64,000 nt of DNA from Sipunculus nudus (lineage: Eukaryota; Annelida; Sipuncula; Golfingiida; Sipunculidae): contig CM049308.1 of assembly GCA_026874595.1 (NCBI GenBank), forward strand, positions 48,059,327-48,123,326, in the 5' to 3' direction. Positions 35,198-48,007 of the stretch are shown here, one piece after another. Position 1 is the first letter of the stretch; every line of letters starts with the position of its first letter. Made by a program: the position numbers and the translations under genes. The notes below the pieces were generated by a model. The model saw nothing but the letters and a program-made list of their open reading frames with translations, was not told the DNA's origin and did not search any database.

Positions 35198-35965
35198 AGC
35201 TCAGCTGACTATAAGTCATCTGAGCTATAGTCGTGGTCCATTGTCAGTCGTCCGTCCGTCTGTCCGTCCGTCCGTCCGTCCGTAGATGTGGCACGTTTTG
35301 AAACCGTAAGACCTAGGAATCCAAAATTCAGCATAGTGTTAGATGTCCCCAAGATCTCCTACCAAGCCGAAAACTGGGTCTTTGCGACTTTGTTCCTTTG
35401 AGAAATTAAGGAAAAACCTCAATTTTTTATTTAAAACCTATTTTCACACTTAAGGGCTGCCTAATATCAAAACCACTCATCTGTTTTTCCTTTTATTTAC
35501 CATAAATATTCCTCTATATAGTTCCAATGTACATGCCTGAAATTATATCTGTATTATATAATTTAAGAAAGTTATGGGCCAGAACATAATGCATTTTGTA
35601 AAAGATCAGGAAAGATATTTGATCACTTAACACAAAACTTGTTAAAGCTATGGACTTTTTTTCAAGTAATATAACTTTAATTAATCAAAATTAAATTGTA
35701 TACCCAAAATTAGATCAAAATCTTTTAAATTTTTTAAAATATTAACAAAAATAAAAAATTGGTACCTTAAATTTTGCCTAACTTTGACCATGGCACGTTT
35801 TTTTCCTGTAAGTACTTTGGATTTAATTTTCTCAGCATGTTTTTGTTAGCATTTTGTCAGTTAACACCAAAAATTTGAAACCAGTTGATCAAAAACTGTA
35901 GATTTTATTCAAGTTTTCAAGCACCATGTAACATATTGTTTACATCAGGCTAGTGTTATGCAGTT
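35198..35965 (+). repeat. Dispersed element Z with intact head
   Basis: The head is the hairpin AGCTCAGCTGACT...AGTCATCTGAGCT (35198-35226), followed by a (CCGT)n stretch. The body matches 13918-14330 and 50700-51223. Confidence 0.8.
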
Positions 35966-36605
35966 TGCAAGAGCTCAGCTCCCCAGCTTAAGCTCTCAGT
36001 TCCTAAAATTTGGCATACAATTAGGTGTCTCCAAAATTCCCTACCATGCCAAGAATTTGGTCACTAGGACTTAATACCTTTGAGATATTAATGAAAAACT
36101 TCATTTTTTAATTAAAAACCCATTGTTACACTTCAATACTGCCTAATATCAAAACCACTGATTTGACTTTAATCATACATAATATACATGTTTTTCTATA
36201 CATTCTCTGTGCCCATGCCAGAAATGATGTCAGTATTGAGTAAATGATTTAAGTTATGGGCCAAAACATAATGCACTTTGTAAAAAAATCAAGAAATATA
36301 TTTACTCTCTTAACAAGGGGTTTGCTTAAGCTAGAGAATTTTTTGTCAGGGATGTAACATTATTTAATCAAGATTCAATTGAATACCCAAAATTAGTCCT
36401 GAATTTTTAAAATTTTATAAGTTATTAGTATAAATATAAAATTAGTACCTTAAGTTTTGCCCAAATTTGACCATTTCACTTTTGTTTCATGTGAGCTCTG
36501 TTTATATAATTTTCATATCATGCACACATAAGGATTTCAGCTTTTTAGTTTAGAAAGCTGAAAGAAATTGGCCAAAAATTGTAGCTTTTATTAATGTTTT
36601 TATGA
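35966..36605 (+). repeat. Second, diverged copy of element Z
   Basis: From AGAGCTCAGCTCCCCAG through CCTACCATGCCAAGAATT, ATCAAAACCACTGATTTG and GCCCAAATTTGACCAT. Diverged from the preceding copy. Confidence 0.65.
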
Positions 36606-36610
36606 GACAT

Positions 36611-37133
36611 TGTCAGACCTTGGCTCTCTCCAGCCACTCTTGAGTCACCTTGTAGAGGTCCCCCGATAAGTCAGGATGCAGCCGATAAATATAAAACGTT
36701 TATTTGTAGAATATAACTTGATACAGGCATAAACATCGATGGTATTTGATAATAATAAGTTGACAAGTATGAGCCGGACTTCCGAACGGCTCTCAGTCTG
36801 ACCTTCAACTGACTTGGCCTTGGCTCTCTACCAGCCGGCCGCTACCCTGATTGCAATTAGCAACTGAGAAGGCATCAGTACCTTGATAATTAGAGGAGGC
36901 GTGGACGTAACTAAAGGTATAGGAAGTAATCTTAATTAGAGTGTTGTGTCACCTCAAGCTGAGTGAACAGATTGTGGATGACACGTAACTAGAAGTATTG
37001 TTATGTAAACTGCATGGGGTCTATGTCTATATACAATGTACGTTTCAATGTCGCATTAGTGTCAGCGTTTAAGTATGCCCGAATGATGTAATATACCTTA
37101 TACAATGTGTTTGAATAACTACTGGTCCTGACA
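36611..37133 (-). mobile_element. Solo-LTR-like insertion
   Basis: It is bounded by TGTCAGACC and its near complement GGTCCTGACA. The minus strand has AATAAACGTTTTATATTT, with possible TATA and polyadenylation signals. The direct repeat GACATT occurs at 36606-36611 and 37130-37135, so the exact border and target duplication are ambiguous. No internal genes. Confidence 0.4.
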
Positions 37134-38400
37134 TTATGAATTACAACTAAATACTACACTAAAATATAACATTAAACTATATAGAATACATGCAAAATAT
37201 TACACTAAAATATAACATTAAAATATATAGAATACCTATAAGAGTTGATACTCTACAACCTGTATGTTGACCTTGTTGAAGTTTCAGCAAATTATGCATG
37301 CTTGAGGCGAGGCATATACTGGGGTAGCAAGGCAGCTTATGGCCAGCCACAGTTGATCCAGGTGTCCAACCCAACTCATCTAGTAGTTTTAACCAACAAC
37401 ATAACAATAAACAATAAATTAATCAATTTTTATTGGTTTTTAATAACAAATTAAAGAAAAATAGAAAAGGAATTTGTTAGTTTATAATAATAGGGAATTA
37501 ACTTGCAGTTACTGATGATATAAGAATCTTGTATCGATGGATAGAATGTCACTTATTCCAAATAACACCATGCAGTCACCTGTGGCATTTTTCAGTTCAA
37601 TTTTAATAATAAAAAAGTAAATCATATTATTCATTACTAATCATTAGGGATCATATGAAGGAAATTAATGATAGACAAAGATGCAGTTGATAATATTAAT
37701 CTAGATTCCTACTGTGTCTAGTGTGTACATTGATGTGAAATTAGTCCAAAATAAATATATCACATTTATTTTTTTTAATAGTTAACCAGGTACTTATGAT
37801 CATTATTTAAATGTGTGAATTTTGTACATTCCGGATTCTCAGCACCATTGTTTGGTGAAAACTGAATAAATACCAGTCATGGTGGGAATACTTTGCAATT
37901 GTATTTAAATACGAATATGAATATGTTCTCCATTATAAAATTTCTTGCATAAAGAATGGATATTCAGGTAAAAATGAAAGTATATGAATACCAGTGCAAA
38001 TACTTTCCAAATGTATTCATGAATGCATTCATGAATATATTCTTTAATATTATTTTAATAATCATTTCAGTTATATTTCATTTTAAAAATCATACGATTC
38101 TCTTATTTTTTTTTATAAAAATTATATCTGGGACAATATTTGTAATTTTTTTAATAAATAGTTAAACTCTTATATTATATGTTACGCTTATAAGTTATAT
38201 GGCCAAGTCAAAATCTGTGTGACAATAGTACTCCATTTGTTAATAAAATAAATGAAATCAATTCTCTTCTCTGTCTTCAAAGGTACTATCAAAATCATAC
38301 ATAAGCTTAACAACAACAACTCATAATACAGCTTATACTTATTACCACTCAAAACCAGCATGTGCCTCATTTCTAAATCATATTTTTTTATCATATATAA
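37134..38400. other. AT-rich intronic stretch
   Basis: No exon found. A 46-bp direct duplication (marker ACACTAAAATATAACATTAA) lies at 37156 and 37202. The rest is AT-rich with no recognised feature. Confidence 0.45.
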
Positions 38401-38430
38401 CAGCTGAGCGCCGTGACCCATAGGTCCCTT
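38401..38430 (+). repeat. 3' end of a Y-type element
   Basis: CAGCTGAGCGCCGTGACCCA followed by TAGGTCC. Similar ends lie at 38757-38783, 39774-39800 and 43120-43141. Confidence 0.6.
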
Positions 38431-38793
38431 GTTTTCTTGTCTGTCATATCAGTCTGGTGGTCCATCAGTAACAGGGCACATTTTGAAACTGTAAAAATCT
38501 ATCAAACCAAACTTTGATACACAGTTAGAATTTCTCCTACCAAACCCAAAACTGGGTCACTGAGATTTTGTTCATTTATTGCAACTGTATACGTTTTATA
38601 AAAATGAAAAAAAATTGTATGATAATAAAAATTAGGATATAATTTAACAAATGTGTAAGCTGCCGAACTGTCAACAGCTTATCAAAGACTCTTTACTTCC
38701 AGAAGAATTACCTCAGAATTTTATCTCCATGTGTTATTATTTTAGATTTTTACCTTCAGCTGAGTACCCATGACCCATGAGTCCATTATTGTA

Positions 38794-39672
38794 TCTGCCA
38801 AATCAGAGTTTTGTGGACACTATGTTTTCAGCCAACTGCTGCAGCCGCGTAGGTGTCCGTAGAACTCCTCCGTAACCGCTGGGCGGAATTTTACGAAACC
38901 CGGGATTATGTTCGGGTCACATGTGAACTGCTGCGCCCCTATTTTGTTTTGACCTCTGACCTTTCCTCTCTCCAGTGGGTCCATCTGTGCTTCTGTTTTG
39001 ACACATTAACCCACATATCTTGGGAACCTTTTAACTGATCCGGAAAAAACTCTGCACAAATGTAGCCCTTGGATAGCTTTATAACATAAATAAAAATGAT
39101 GGCGCCACCTGCAACCATTTTTGCACATAATCCTTCTGTTTGTCTGCCGTGGGATAAAATCACTCATATCTGGGCACTGGTTTGACTTATTTGCCTAAAA
39201 TTTTGCAGGTTTATACATCTTGGATAGCTTTCTGGATTTTGTGGCAGGCGGTGCCACCTTCATTCACGTTTACATTGCAGACATCCAAGCTCATATCTCG
39301 GGAACCGTTTGACCTAATTGGCCAAAATTGTGTATGTTTATAGATCTCACATAGCTCTTTATCATATGCAAAACTGGTGGCGCCTTCTGCAACCATTTTT
39401 GCACAGCATCCGTCTGTTTGTCTGCCATGGGATAAAATCACTCATATCTCAGCACTGGTTTGACTTTTTGCATTTGTATACAACTTTGATAGCTTTCTGG
39501 ATTTCTGGTAGGTGGCACAACCAACATACACATTTCGGCTGCAGACATCTATGCTAATATGCAACACACCTCACTCTATTTCCCCTTGTTACTCAATCCA
39601 TGCCTCACTTCACCCGTCCCACTCTGATTTCAGTGGAAACACGTAGTCACTTGTCGACTACCCGTATTCTAG
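38794..39672 (+). mobile_element. Non-autonomous Helitron, 879 bp
   Basis: It starts TCTGCCAAATCAGAGTTTTG after an A and ends GTATTCTAG before a T. The 3' hairpin is GTAGTCACTTGTCGACTAC. The interior shares GCGTAGGTGTCCG, CTCCTCCGTAACC and TCTCGGGAACCGTTTGACC with 54770-56781, and carries fewer internal tandem units. Confidence 0.8.
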
Positions 39673-40639
39673 TTTTAAGTTTGATCTTAATCAGACTAGA
39701 CAGTAGTTTGAACAAAATTGGCCAATTAGTTCTTCATAAGTCTGACTAAAAGTTGTTCATGTTGATACTTCTCAACTGAACGTCATGACCCATTGGTCAC
39801 TTATTAGAATGACAAAAATTAATCATTTTATAGGTTAATCCTAATACTGAAATGTTGTACTTCTCAGATATTTATCCCTGACATCATGCAAAGTTTGAAT
39901 GACACTTATCTAAACCATGGAGTCAGCTTGACTCAGTTGATTCTTGTTTATGTTAACCTTGCTCTGTGTGTCTTATTAAATAAAAAATACCTGTTAAATC
40001 CATGCACATGAAATGAACTCAATTGTTCCAAGTACATTGCTAACAAGAACTGTACTTGGTAAAAATTCTCCATTACAAGTACAAGGACAAGTACGGGGTA
40101 CCATGGTTTTTTTGTATAAACACAAGTACTTGACCTATGGCTTATTCAGACGCAATTGAAAACATATACAGGACACATCAGCTGTGATATCATAGTAAGT
40201 TTTTGCTTTTTGGTATGTTGATGACAAACAGGTGGTGTTTTATATGTCAAAACAGGGTGTGTGCCTTATGTGGTGTAAATATGTATAGCCTGGCACACAC
40301 ATGGTAATGTGATATTCAGGGGAGGTCCCATGATGGCTGTTGGAAGTAGTCATCTGATTATATTAACAGCTGCTGGCTTTGTCTTCCCTGGAATGATGAT
40401 CTATTTTAGTTGGTGTGTACCCCTTCTAAGTATGCTCATCATTTCCTGTCTACCATATGCTGTCATGGACTGTTTATTAGCAGATTATAAAAAGATGATA
40501 AAAATGCACTTTCAGTGTTCTTTACACATACATACTTAACATTTCTTGTGTGGAGCCCAGCAGGTCCCTGTTACTGTATAGGCCATATACTTGAATTGTA
40601 TGTCTAGTGTCATTAACTGTGAGATTTTCTTCTGTGATG
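39673..40639. other. Intronic stretch without recognised genes
   Basis: Contains a Y-type 3' end near 39774. A 76-codon frame at 40309 has no splice or domain support. Confidence 0.4.
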
Positions 40640-41440
40640 ATACTGGTTTATTATTCTGGTTGATGTTACTGGTGAATATTACTGGTGAATGATACTGATT
40701 GATGATACTGATTGATGATACTGGTGTATGAAAACAATCAGTGATACCAATTGATGATACTGATTGATGATACTGATGGGTGACACTGATGAATGGTACT
40801 GAGGATTGATACAAATTGATGATCAGTACTGATTGATGATATTGGTGGGCGATACTGATACTGCATGATGTATGAAAACAATCAGTAATACCAATTGGTG
40901 ATACTGTTAGATGGTACTGACTACTGTTAAATGGTTCTGATGGATGATACTAAATGATGATACTGATGGATGACACGAAATGATGATACTGATGGATGAT
41001 ACTGATGGATGGTATACTGCTAGATGATACTGGTTGATGATACTGATGGATGATATTGATGGATGGTATACTGCTAGATGATACTGGTTGATAATACTGA
41101 TGGATGATACTGATGAATGGTATACTGCTGGATGATACTGGTTGATAATACTGATGGATGATACTGATGGATTGTATACTGCTGGATGATACTGGTTGAT
41201 GATACTGATGGATGATACTGATGGATGGTATACTGCTGGATGGTACTGGTTGATAATACTGATCGATGATACTGATGGATGACACCAATTGATGATACTG
41301 ATTGATGATACTGATGGATGATGCTGATGGGTGACACTGATGAATGGTATACTGCTAGATGATACTGGTTGTTAATACTGATGGATGATATTAAGTGCCA
41401 TGAGACTGGTGGGTGATACTGATTGATATTGAATGATGTT
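40640..41440. repeat. TGATACTGATGGA array, 54-bp higher unit
   Basis: A short GATGATACTGATGG-type motif repeats throughout. From 41013 to 41229 a 54-bp unit containing TATACTGCT recurs at 41013, 41067, 41121, 41175 and 41229. The long frames on the minus strand are translations of this repeat. Confidence 0.95.
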
Positions 41441-43664
41441 ACTTATGGCACTTTGGTTCAGATCTTCAGTATTTTGTATCTGTAGAGACCTGGTTCTTCT
41501 GACAGCTGTAAATTGAAAGTCCTGACTAAGATATGACAATTTCATACACAAAAATAGCAGCCTGATGATTCATAATTGGTTGATTTCTTCCGTGTTAGTG
41601 TGTGATATGTTGGCAGTTTATGTTAATGAGGATGTTGTGTATCAGTGTAGAAGTAGGTGTTGGTTAGTGACATGAATCAGTCATTAAACATGATTTTTTG
41701 TCCTGGTTAATATATTCTTCAACTAAAGAAATACTGTGTAATTGTGCAAAAAAAAATATTATTGTTCTTTCTCTTTTTTTAAATTTGATATTAGGACAAA
41801 GTCTGTTCAACCACCCCAGTCACCTTGTTTTGTGATTATTTTTAAGTGAGACAAACTTGCCAAACAAAACTTGCACTAATGACAGAAAGAAATAAAATTG
41901 TAATTTTTGGTGTCAGACCTGCTAATGATATTGATATTATTCACTTTACATCCTGGTTGGCTTGTCTGTTATACGTTTGTGATGCAAGGTGTCACAACAG
42001 AAGACTGTTGTTCATCCTTCAGTTATATGGTTATGATGTAATGTGTGAAGTAACAGTGGAGGAAATGCATGAGGAGAATACAATTAATCGTCACTGTAAA
42101 CAGGGATCCACAGCTCTTGATCATGGGTCCTGTTGTTTTGGGTTCCTCTTTTGTGAGTATAACGTTGATTTTGACATCAAATGTTCTGTCAAATGTCCAT
42201 TTCATATGGTTTGTGGTAAAATGTCACTATAGAATATTTTCTCTCAAAATCATTTTAAATTGTTTCATGAAAAAAAATGACATGAGGTAGATTATTATTT
42301 CAAAAATTATGCAGATCCCTCATTCTGCCCTTGGTGTCAAATATTTTGGGAATCTTTACCTGCCAAACAATAATTGAAAATGGAAAAGGTGGACAGGGGT
42401 GATGGAGTGGACTGTAGTCCCTGCAGTTGATGAAATAACGGTAGAGTTTATTGAAATGTTTAGTCATAGGGGGCAATTTAATGTCCCTTACCCCCCCCCC
42501 CCCCCACCATCCTTTTTACCAAAAAACTCTGAGAAATAGATCAATACATGCTTAATAAAATCAGAGGTGAAAGTACTTGATTTTGTATCATTGCAACCTA
42601 AATTTAAAAAAATTTTATACTTATCTCCCTTCCATATCACTATATGAGCCCCATAGCATATTCTAACATTTAGCTGTGCTACAGTGTTTAATAAAAGATA
42701 AATTCAGTCACACATTTACTGGAATTTCATTTTTGTGCGAGGTATTATTGATTCTTATACTGATGAATAATGAACATATCAGTGTTTTAGCTTAACAATT
42801 ATTATTTTGCATTCAGTCATATTAAAACCTTACTTTAAAATTCTATTACTCTTGTGCAATTTAAGTATAAAGTCATGCATAATCATTATGCACATTTTAT
42901 GCATATTGATCAAAGATAATTTTGTCTGTATTATTCCTTGTGAGTTTGTTCATATTTGTGTAATTTTAATCATTATGTGAGACAGACACAAAAATGTCCA
43001 GTCATGTCTGTTTCAGCTCAGATATTAATTTGCTTTGTAGAACCAGATGGCAGAAGCAATAAATCAAATACACATATTTTCCTTCAGTTAAGACTTTATC
43101 CAGTTATCCTGACAGACAACTGAGCTTCATGACCCATAGGTCTCTCTCTTTATTAAAAGTGTTTACAACAGATCAGATTTCTTAAATTGTTTCTCAGAAG
43201 CAGGTTCAAGTTCATGGATTATCCTGAAAAGGTGTGGGCTGCAGAAAGCCCAGGAAAGACTTGAATAGTGTGACTTTATAATTGATTGAAAAAAAAAATT
43301 AATTGAAAAGCTCTGATTCTCAATTAACTTTACTGGATTGTTTTGGTATGTATGTTGATCTCTGAGAACTTTATTTGCTTCATGCAAGTAGTAGGTTGAT
43401 TTAATGTAATTCATTGAATTGTCTGCAAGTGTGCTGGTGACATATATATTTAAGTCCCCAGTCAGATTGATCAGGTCAACCAATAATTAACAAAAATGTC
43501 ACTAGCAGGTGTGAAGTATGTCTATTATTTTATTCACATGTTGAGGAAGGTAGGTGGGGTTCTGGCATACAGAATGTTCCAGCCTTATAACCATCACCCC
43601 CCCCCCCCCCCTGTGTTCCATAGATGGTTTTCTCCTGCTCACTGATATGTTGGTATGGTTTCAG
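41441..43664 (+). other. Right end of intron 1
   Basis: No exon that fits the flanking phases. Poly-C runs lie at about 42490-42505 and 43598-43611, and a Y-type 3' end at about 43120. A 128-codon frame at 41846-42232 has no domain or splice support. Confidence 0.4.
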
Positions 43665-43768
43665 CCACACAGAGTGCAGGTCCTGTATCGTGCTGGCAGT
43701 CAGATCAGCTCCCAGTCAGTGTGGGGAGGACGCAGCACAGAGAGGGCTTCAAAGCAGCCCTGTGTCAG
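43665..43768 (+). CDS. LRR gene, internal exon 2: linker and first CxxC
   Basis: 104 bp with acceptor ATGGTTTCAG and donor GTCAG/GTAGGA, entered in phase 0 and left in phase 2. It encodes PHRVQVLYRAGSQISSQSVW followed by a Gly/Ser/Arg-rich stretch and ends at QPCV plus the first two bases of an Arg codon. Phase 0 matches the exon at 14922-15182 and phase 2 matches 45693. A second frame is also open here, but only this one joins both neighbours. The segment looks like a polar, probably cytosolic linker leading into the Cys-rich region. No known domain. Confidence 0.65.
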
Positions 43769-45692
43769 GTAGGACACTCAACACTTTGTTTTTCTAGTTC
43801 AATAAAATATATACACTTTCATGCAATTATTTGTACACCTTTCATCACCAGTAGAGAAGCTGTAGCTTTTAGGTTTGATTACTAGCTGTTTGACAGGTCT
43901 GCTGTCTTAGGTCTTATTAGTTCAGCTGATTGGCTGTATTCCTGGAACATTATATAAGTAAAGCTATTAAAGTAAAGAGATCAGTGATGAGCTGTGAGAC
44001 TGAACTGTTAAATGATATCAGTAAGCTTTTAAAGTTATGAGATCAGTGATTGGTTGTAGGCATTGCATGCAAGGCAATATATTATTCGCCAAAAATCAGA
44101 TATAAATTAGGCATCTGATTGGCTGACTGCTGCAGGATATATCCAATTGAAAGTACTGTTTTGTTATTTGTACTGTATTCCTCATTGCATGGTGCAACTT
44201 GCGGCATGATTTAACTCACAAATTAGTTATGAGCATCAGTAATAGTATAATAAAGACATTGAGCAATGTTAGTTGGCCAAGACAGGGCTAAAAATGAACT
44301 TTTGAAAGCACTTGCAGCATCTAGCTTTTTTTGCACTACATTAATTTTTATTTACTTACCCTACAAAAAATTATTGTTTGCAGCTGTGAACACAAGGTGT
44401 GTACATATGATTGTATTGGTATTGCATGTTTCATTGCATTTTCAAAAATAAAGTTAAAAAAACATGTTAAAGTGTTTGTTATATTTCTATTTAGTATACA
44501 TTTCTAGAGGTCCTTTCCCAGTGACTTTGTGCATAACTTTGATTAACTTTTTTCACGCAAAATCAGGTTTTACTTGACAACTGGCAAATGTTTCAGTACA
44601 AATACTGCAAGTTCCCCCTGAAAGCCATTTAGTCTCGATAGATGGCCTTGAATGCACAGAAACTCTTGGGAATATGTTTAGAAAAAAAATTCAGAATTAA
44701 ATTGACATCGTTTCATTGCACAGAAATAAATAAGAAGTGACAACTAAAATGAATAGATGAAAAATTATTTTTGACAGATGATTAACTAGATTTTCTTGCA
44801 TTTTTTAAGCATATATTTTACCACATAGCAGATTGTAATATGTACCATTCCACATGCAGTATAACAGACTTTTGTTCCCTGATGAGAGCACATTGTGGCA
44901 CACACGGATAGGCATTCATTTATGAGCCTTCCTTCTTGAAGTGCATTCTAAGAAGCAGATTTTAAATGCACTCATAGTCAGTAGTTTAAAATATTAAAAT
45001 ACAATATTCCTTCTTAGGGGTATCTAAAAGCTCGTCCTTGGGATATATGTTAACCCAACTACATGTTACTGCACATCTGCATTGAAATTTTTTTTTCTTT
45101 ACTCCTTAAGATACCAATCACAAAAATCCTTTTTCTTGCCTTTGGGTTAAGGTTAGTGTCAGACCTATTTGCCCTGTCGGGCAAGTAGGAGGCAAATTTT
45201 AGTTGCTCTACCACCATTTTCTGGAACTTTTACTTGCCTGAGCAAGTGGTTAACCATTAATGTTGAGCCCTGCAAGAGCTACATCTAGTCTGTGGTAATC
45301 TGCTGATACTGCTTAACCAAAATGACTATATTTCTGATTACCTCAGTATGCATGGCATTTTATGTTTTGTGATTCATCTTTTGTTACTTCATACATAAGA
45401 TTTTATCTGTTATTGGAAACTTTGAATAAATGAAAAAAGATAAATTTTAAAATTGAAAGTTTTGAGAGTTGTTCTCATAACAAAGAATAGCAGTGACTTG
45501 GAATCTAGGCTCTTACAATACTTGTATGTTGTATCACATTGTGTCTTATACATTGTGAGTGAATAATATATAATATCATGTATGGCTACAACCCTGAAAT
45601 TGAGCACACCTATTGAGCTATGATAGATTGTGATACTGCCAGGAATCGACCCTGTTTTACAAGGCTGAGGAACTGTGTCTGTTTAATTTCAG
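43769..45692 (+). other. Intron 2
   Basis: Runs from donor GTAGGA to acceptor TTTAATTTCAG. A short degenerate duplication with GAGATCAGTGAT lies at about 43975-44060. Nothing else recognised. Confidence 0.5.
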
Positions 45693-45857
45693 ATGTGGCA
45701 TGAAACCAGCTGACAAACTTTGTCATTTCATACTGTGTGCTCCATGTTGCCATAGTAACACTGCCTGTGTTTGTGTTCACCATGGTAGCAACATCAGAGA
45801 GGCACAGGGATTGGTTGAAGGTGCCTGTGAGCACAGACCAACTGAGATGGATCTCAG
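45693..45857 (+). CDS. LRR gene, internal exon 3: Cys/His-rich segment
   Basis: 165 bp with acceptor GTTTAATTTCAG and donor CTCAG/GTAGAC, phase 2 in and phase 2 out. It encodes CGMKPADKLCHFILCAPCCH, then a short run with two more Cys and a His pair, and ends ...EHRPTEMDL. With the Cys from the previous exon, ten Cys and several His fall within about 70 residues (CxxC, CxxCC, CxC), which suggests a structural metal site. The spacing does not fit a RING or another finger I know. The exon ends exactly where the LRR cap begins (MDLSYLGL). Confidence 0.7.
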
Positions 45858-46919
45858 GTAGACCTTACTCTAACTATCAAGAGAAAGTGGACATGCCTGA
45901 TGTGTTCAATATGTAAAATTTATTAGGTTAATTAATTTGCACTCTGTGAAACTTGGAAAAAAACTGTGGAAATTCTGAGAATCTAAGACTAGCATATTTC
46001 CTACACTTGAGATCTCATTTGAAGGGTTCAGAAAGTGTATATTCTAATCAAACAGCCATTAATCTTTCCATTTTTAGCTCAGCTGACTAAAAGTCATCTG
46101 AGCTACAGCAATCACTATTTGTCTGTCCTACGTCTGTCAGTCCATTTACCAGGCACAAATTTGCTTAATTGAACCCAGAAATTCACCATGTTATGATGTT
46201 TATTTAAGTTTTTTAGCTCAGTTGACTGAAAGTCATCTGAGCTATGGCAATCACCCTTTGTCCTTCTTCCATCCATCTAGCTTTCAGGCCGTCAGTTAAC
46301 ATGGCACAAATCGTAACCATAAAGCCTAGAATCATAAAACTCTGCTTTCTAGGAGGTCTTCAAAAGTTTTCCTCGGAACCTTAAATAAAGTCACTGTGAC
46401 CTACATGCTTCGAGTTACGAAGCATAATATTTAAAAAGATTTTGCCAGATTCCTCAGGAACGGCTGATGGATTGTCATCAAATTTGATGTGCTTATGGGT
46501 CTTAATGAACCTTAGCTACCGGGCATGAATAATGGCACCACCTGCATATCTTAATTAATAAGGACATATTGTCAACATGTCACTCAGCTGAGCATCATGA
46601 CCCATGGGTCACATGTTTTCCATATCTGCTCTCACCATCAGCATGTTATTATCATTGCAGATATAAAATAAATCTGGTATTGATATGTATGAAAGGTCTA
46701 TCAGTGCAGCAAATCATCAGTATAACCATGGACTGAGAATGTTTTTCTCATCCAAGATTTTAGTTTACCACAACTTGCATCATGATTTATGATTGTCATT
46801 TTATGTATTAATATACATTTGTGATATTTGCATGCAGATATGTATGTATAAACATGCTCATAATATATGAGATAATTCAGTGGAAGATGCTTGTTTCAGC
46901 TGTGTCAGTGTTCTTTCAG
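45858..46919 (+). other. Intron 3, with Y-type repeats
   Basis: From donor GTAGAC to acceptor TTCTTTCAG. Holds the Y elements at 46076-46610. Confidence 0.6.
46076..46610 (+). repeat. Y element, truncated copy followed by a full copy
   Basis: Two heads with the AGCTCAG...CTGAGCT hairpin begin at 46076 and 46215. The second copy runs 396 bp to the end TCAGCTGAGCATCATGACCC/ATGGGTC at 46610. The body has GGCACAAATCGTAACC and TGGCACCACCTG, shared with 59540-61560. Confidence 0.8.
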
Positions 46920-47085
46920 CTACCTTGGTCTTGCTCAGTGTCCTGACAGAGTTGGGTATATTGGTGCCCAGCTGACAAGTTTAAATTTATCAAACAACCA
47001 ACTGCGGATCCTACCACAAGAGATAGGATTCCTGCGAGGATTAGAGGAGCTATTTCTTCAGTATAATATCTTCTCAGAACTACCG
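46920..47085 (+). CDS. LRR gene, internal exon 4: LRR cap and first repeats
   Basis: 166 bp with acceptor TTCTTTCAG and donor CCG/GTATGT, entered in phase 2 and left in phase 0. After a short cap (YLGLAQCPDRVGYIGAQ) come one full 23-residue leucine-rich repeat (LTSLNLSNNQLRILP...) and most of a second (LEELFLQYNIFSELP). The LxxLxLxxNxLxxLPxxIG pattern is the intracellular, SHOC2/LAP-like class rather than the extracellular type. LRRs form curved protein-binding surfaces. Membership in a named family is not established. Confidence 0.9.
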
Positions 47086-47930
47086 GTATGTCTAGAAACC
47101 TAGTGTAGTCTAAAAATTACATACCAGATTTTCTCTTATTCTGCTCTATATAAAAACATTTGGGTATATCAAGCTTATTGTTTAAAGGTGGGCACTTGGT
47201 CTGGAGGCCCCTATCAATCGTAATGATTTTATCTGGTTGGTTTCCTTCTAAAGTTGTATGTACAAGGATACAGGTTAGAGGACAATACAGTTTAATTTGG
47301 ACCTTTATCTTATGCATTGTATTGACTGATGTTTGATGACATCACCCACATTTAATTTTCAATTTAACCTGCTATACTATTACTATCATCAAGATTTTAA
47401 CAATATTATTGAATTGAAAGATTACCTTGAAGCTTAGGTTTTAGGTAGAGGTCAAACTCTGTTCCCATTGGGGTCATGTTTTTGATTAGGAGAATGACCT
47501 TGACCTTATGCATGGCCATCTAAGTAAAATACTTACAAAATTTAAGGATAAGTTGTATAACATTGTGCCAGACTTTTGGAACTTCAGTTCTGATTTTATT
47601 TTCAAAAGGACAATACTTATATGTTGCTGAGACTGCCATATGTATGCATAAATATTTTTAAAGTTTTACTGAACCTTAACCAATTTTGAATAATTTGTCA
47701 GTTGAATGGCTAATTTTTGGGAATTGGTAAATTTTCTGAGTGTGCATGTAACACAAATAAGCTGTGTGTCATTGGCATGATCAGCTCCTGTATGATTGGT
47801 AACCCATCTATTTATGAATAAAATGTAGTTGGGGCTTGTCTGTCTCAAAGGAACCTGTCTTATCAGAATGACACCTAGACCATGTATAATGCACACCATG
47901 GAGAACTGACATTGAGAACTTTTATTCCAG
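47086..47930 (+). other. Intron 4
   Basis: 845 bp from GTATGT to TTTTATTCCAG. No feature recognised. Confidence 0.7.
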
Positions 47931-48000
47931 GACAGTATTGGAAACTTGGGCAGACTGGTAGAGTTAGATGTGAAAAACAACAGGTTGCAGGTGTTACCAG
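47931..48000 (+). CDS. LRR gene, internal exon 5: LRR
   Basis: 70 bp, entered in phase 0 after TTTTATTCCAG and left in phase 1 at CCAG/GTGAGC. It completes the second repeat (DSIGNLGR) and encodes most of the third (LVELDVKNNRLQVLP). The join to the previous exon keeps the 23-residue spacing exactly, strong evidence that the splice sites are right. The donor is followed within about 10 bases by the 79-bp tandem array. Confidence 0.9.
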
Positions 48001-48007
48001 GTGAGCA

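Noticed and set aside
40640-41440. Minus-strand open frames of 87-112 codons rich in Ser-Ile-His-Gln-Tyr
   Set aside because: They are translations of the TGATACTGATGG tandem repeat with no codon signature of selection.
41846-42232. 128-codon plus-strand frame
   Set aside because: No domain, AT-driven composition, no splice borders fitting the phase-0 join between 15182 and 43665.
45610-45834. Minus-strand 74-codon frame
   Set aside because: It is the antisense shadow of the Cys-rich exon, whose plus-strand frame has matching splice phases.
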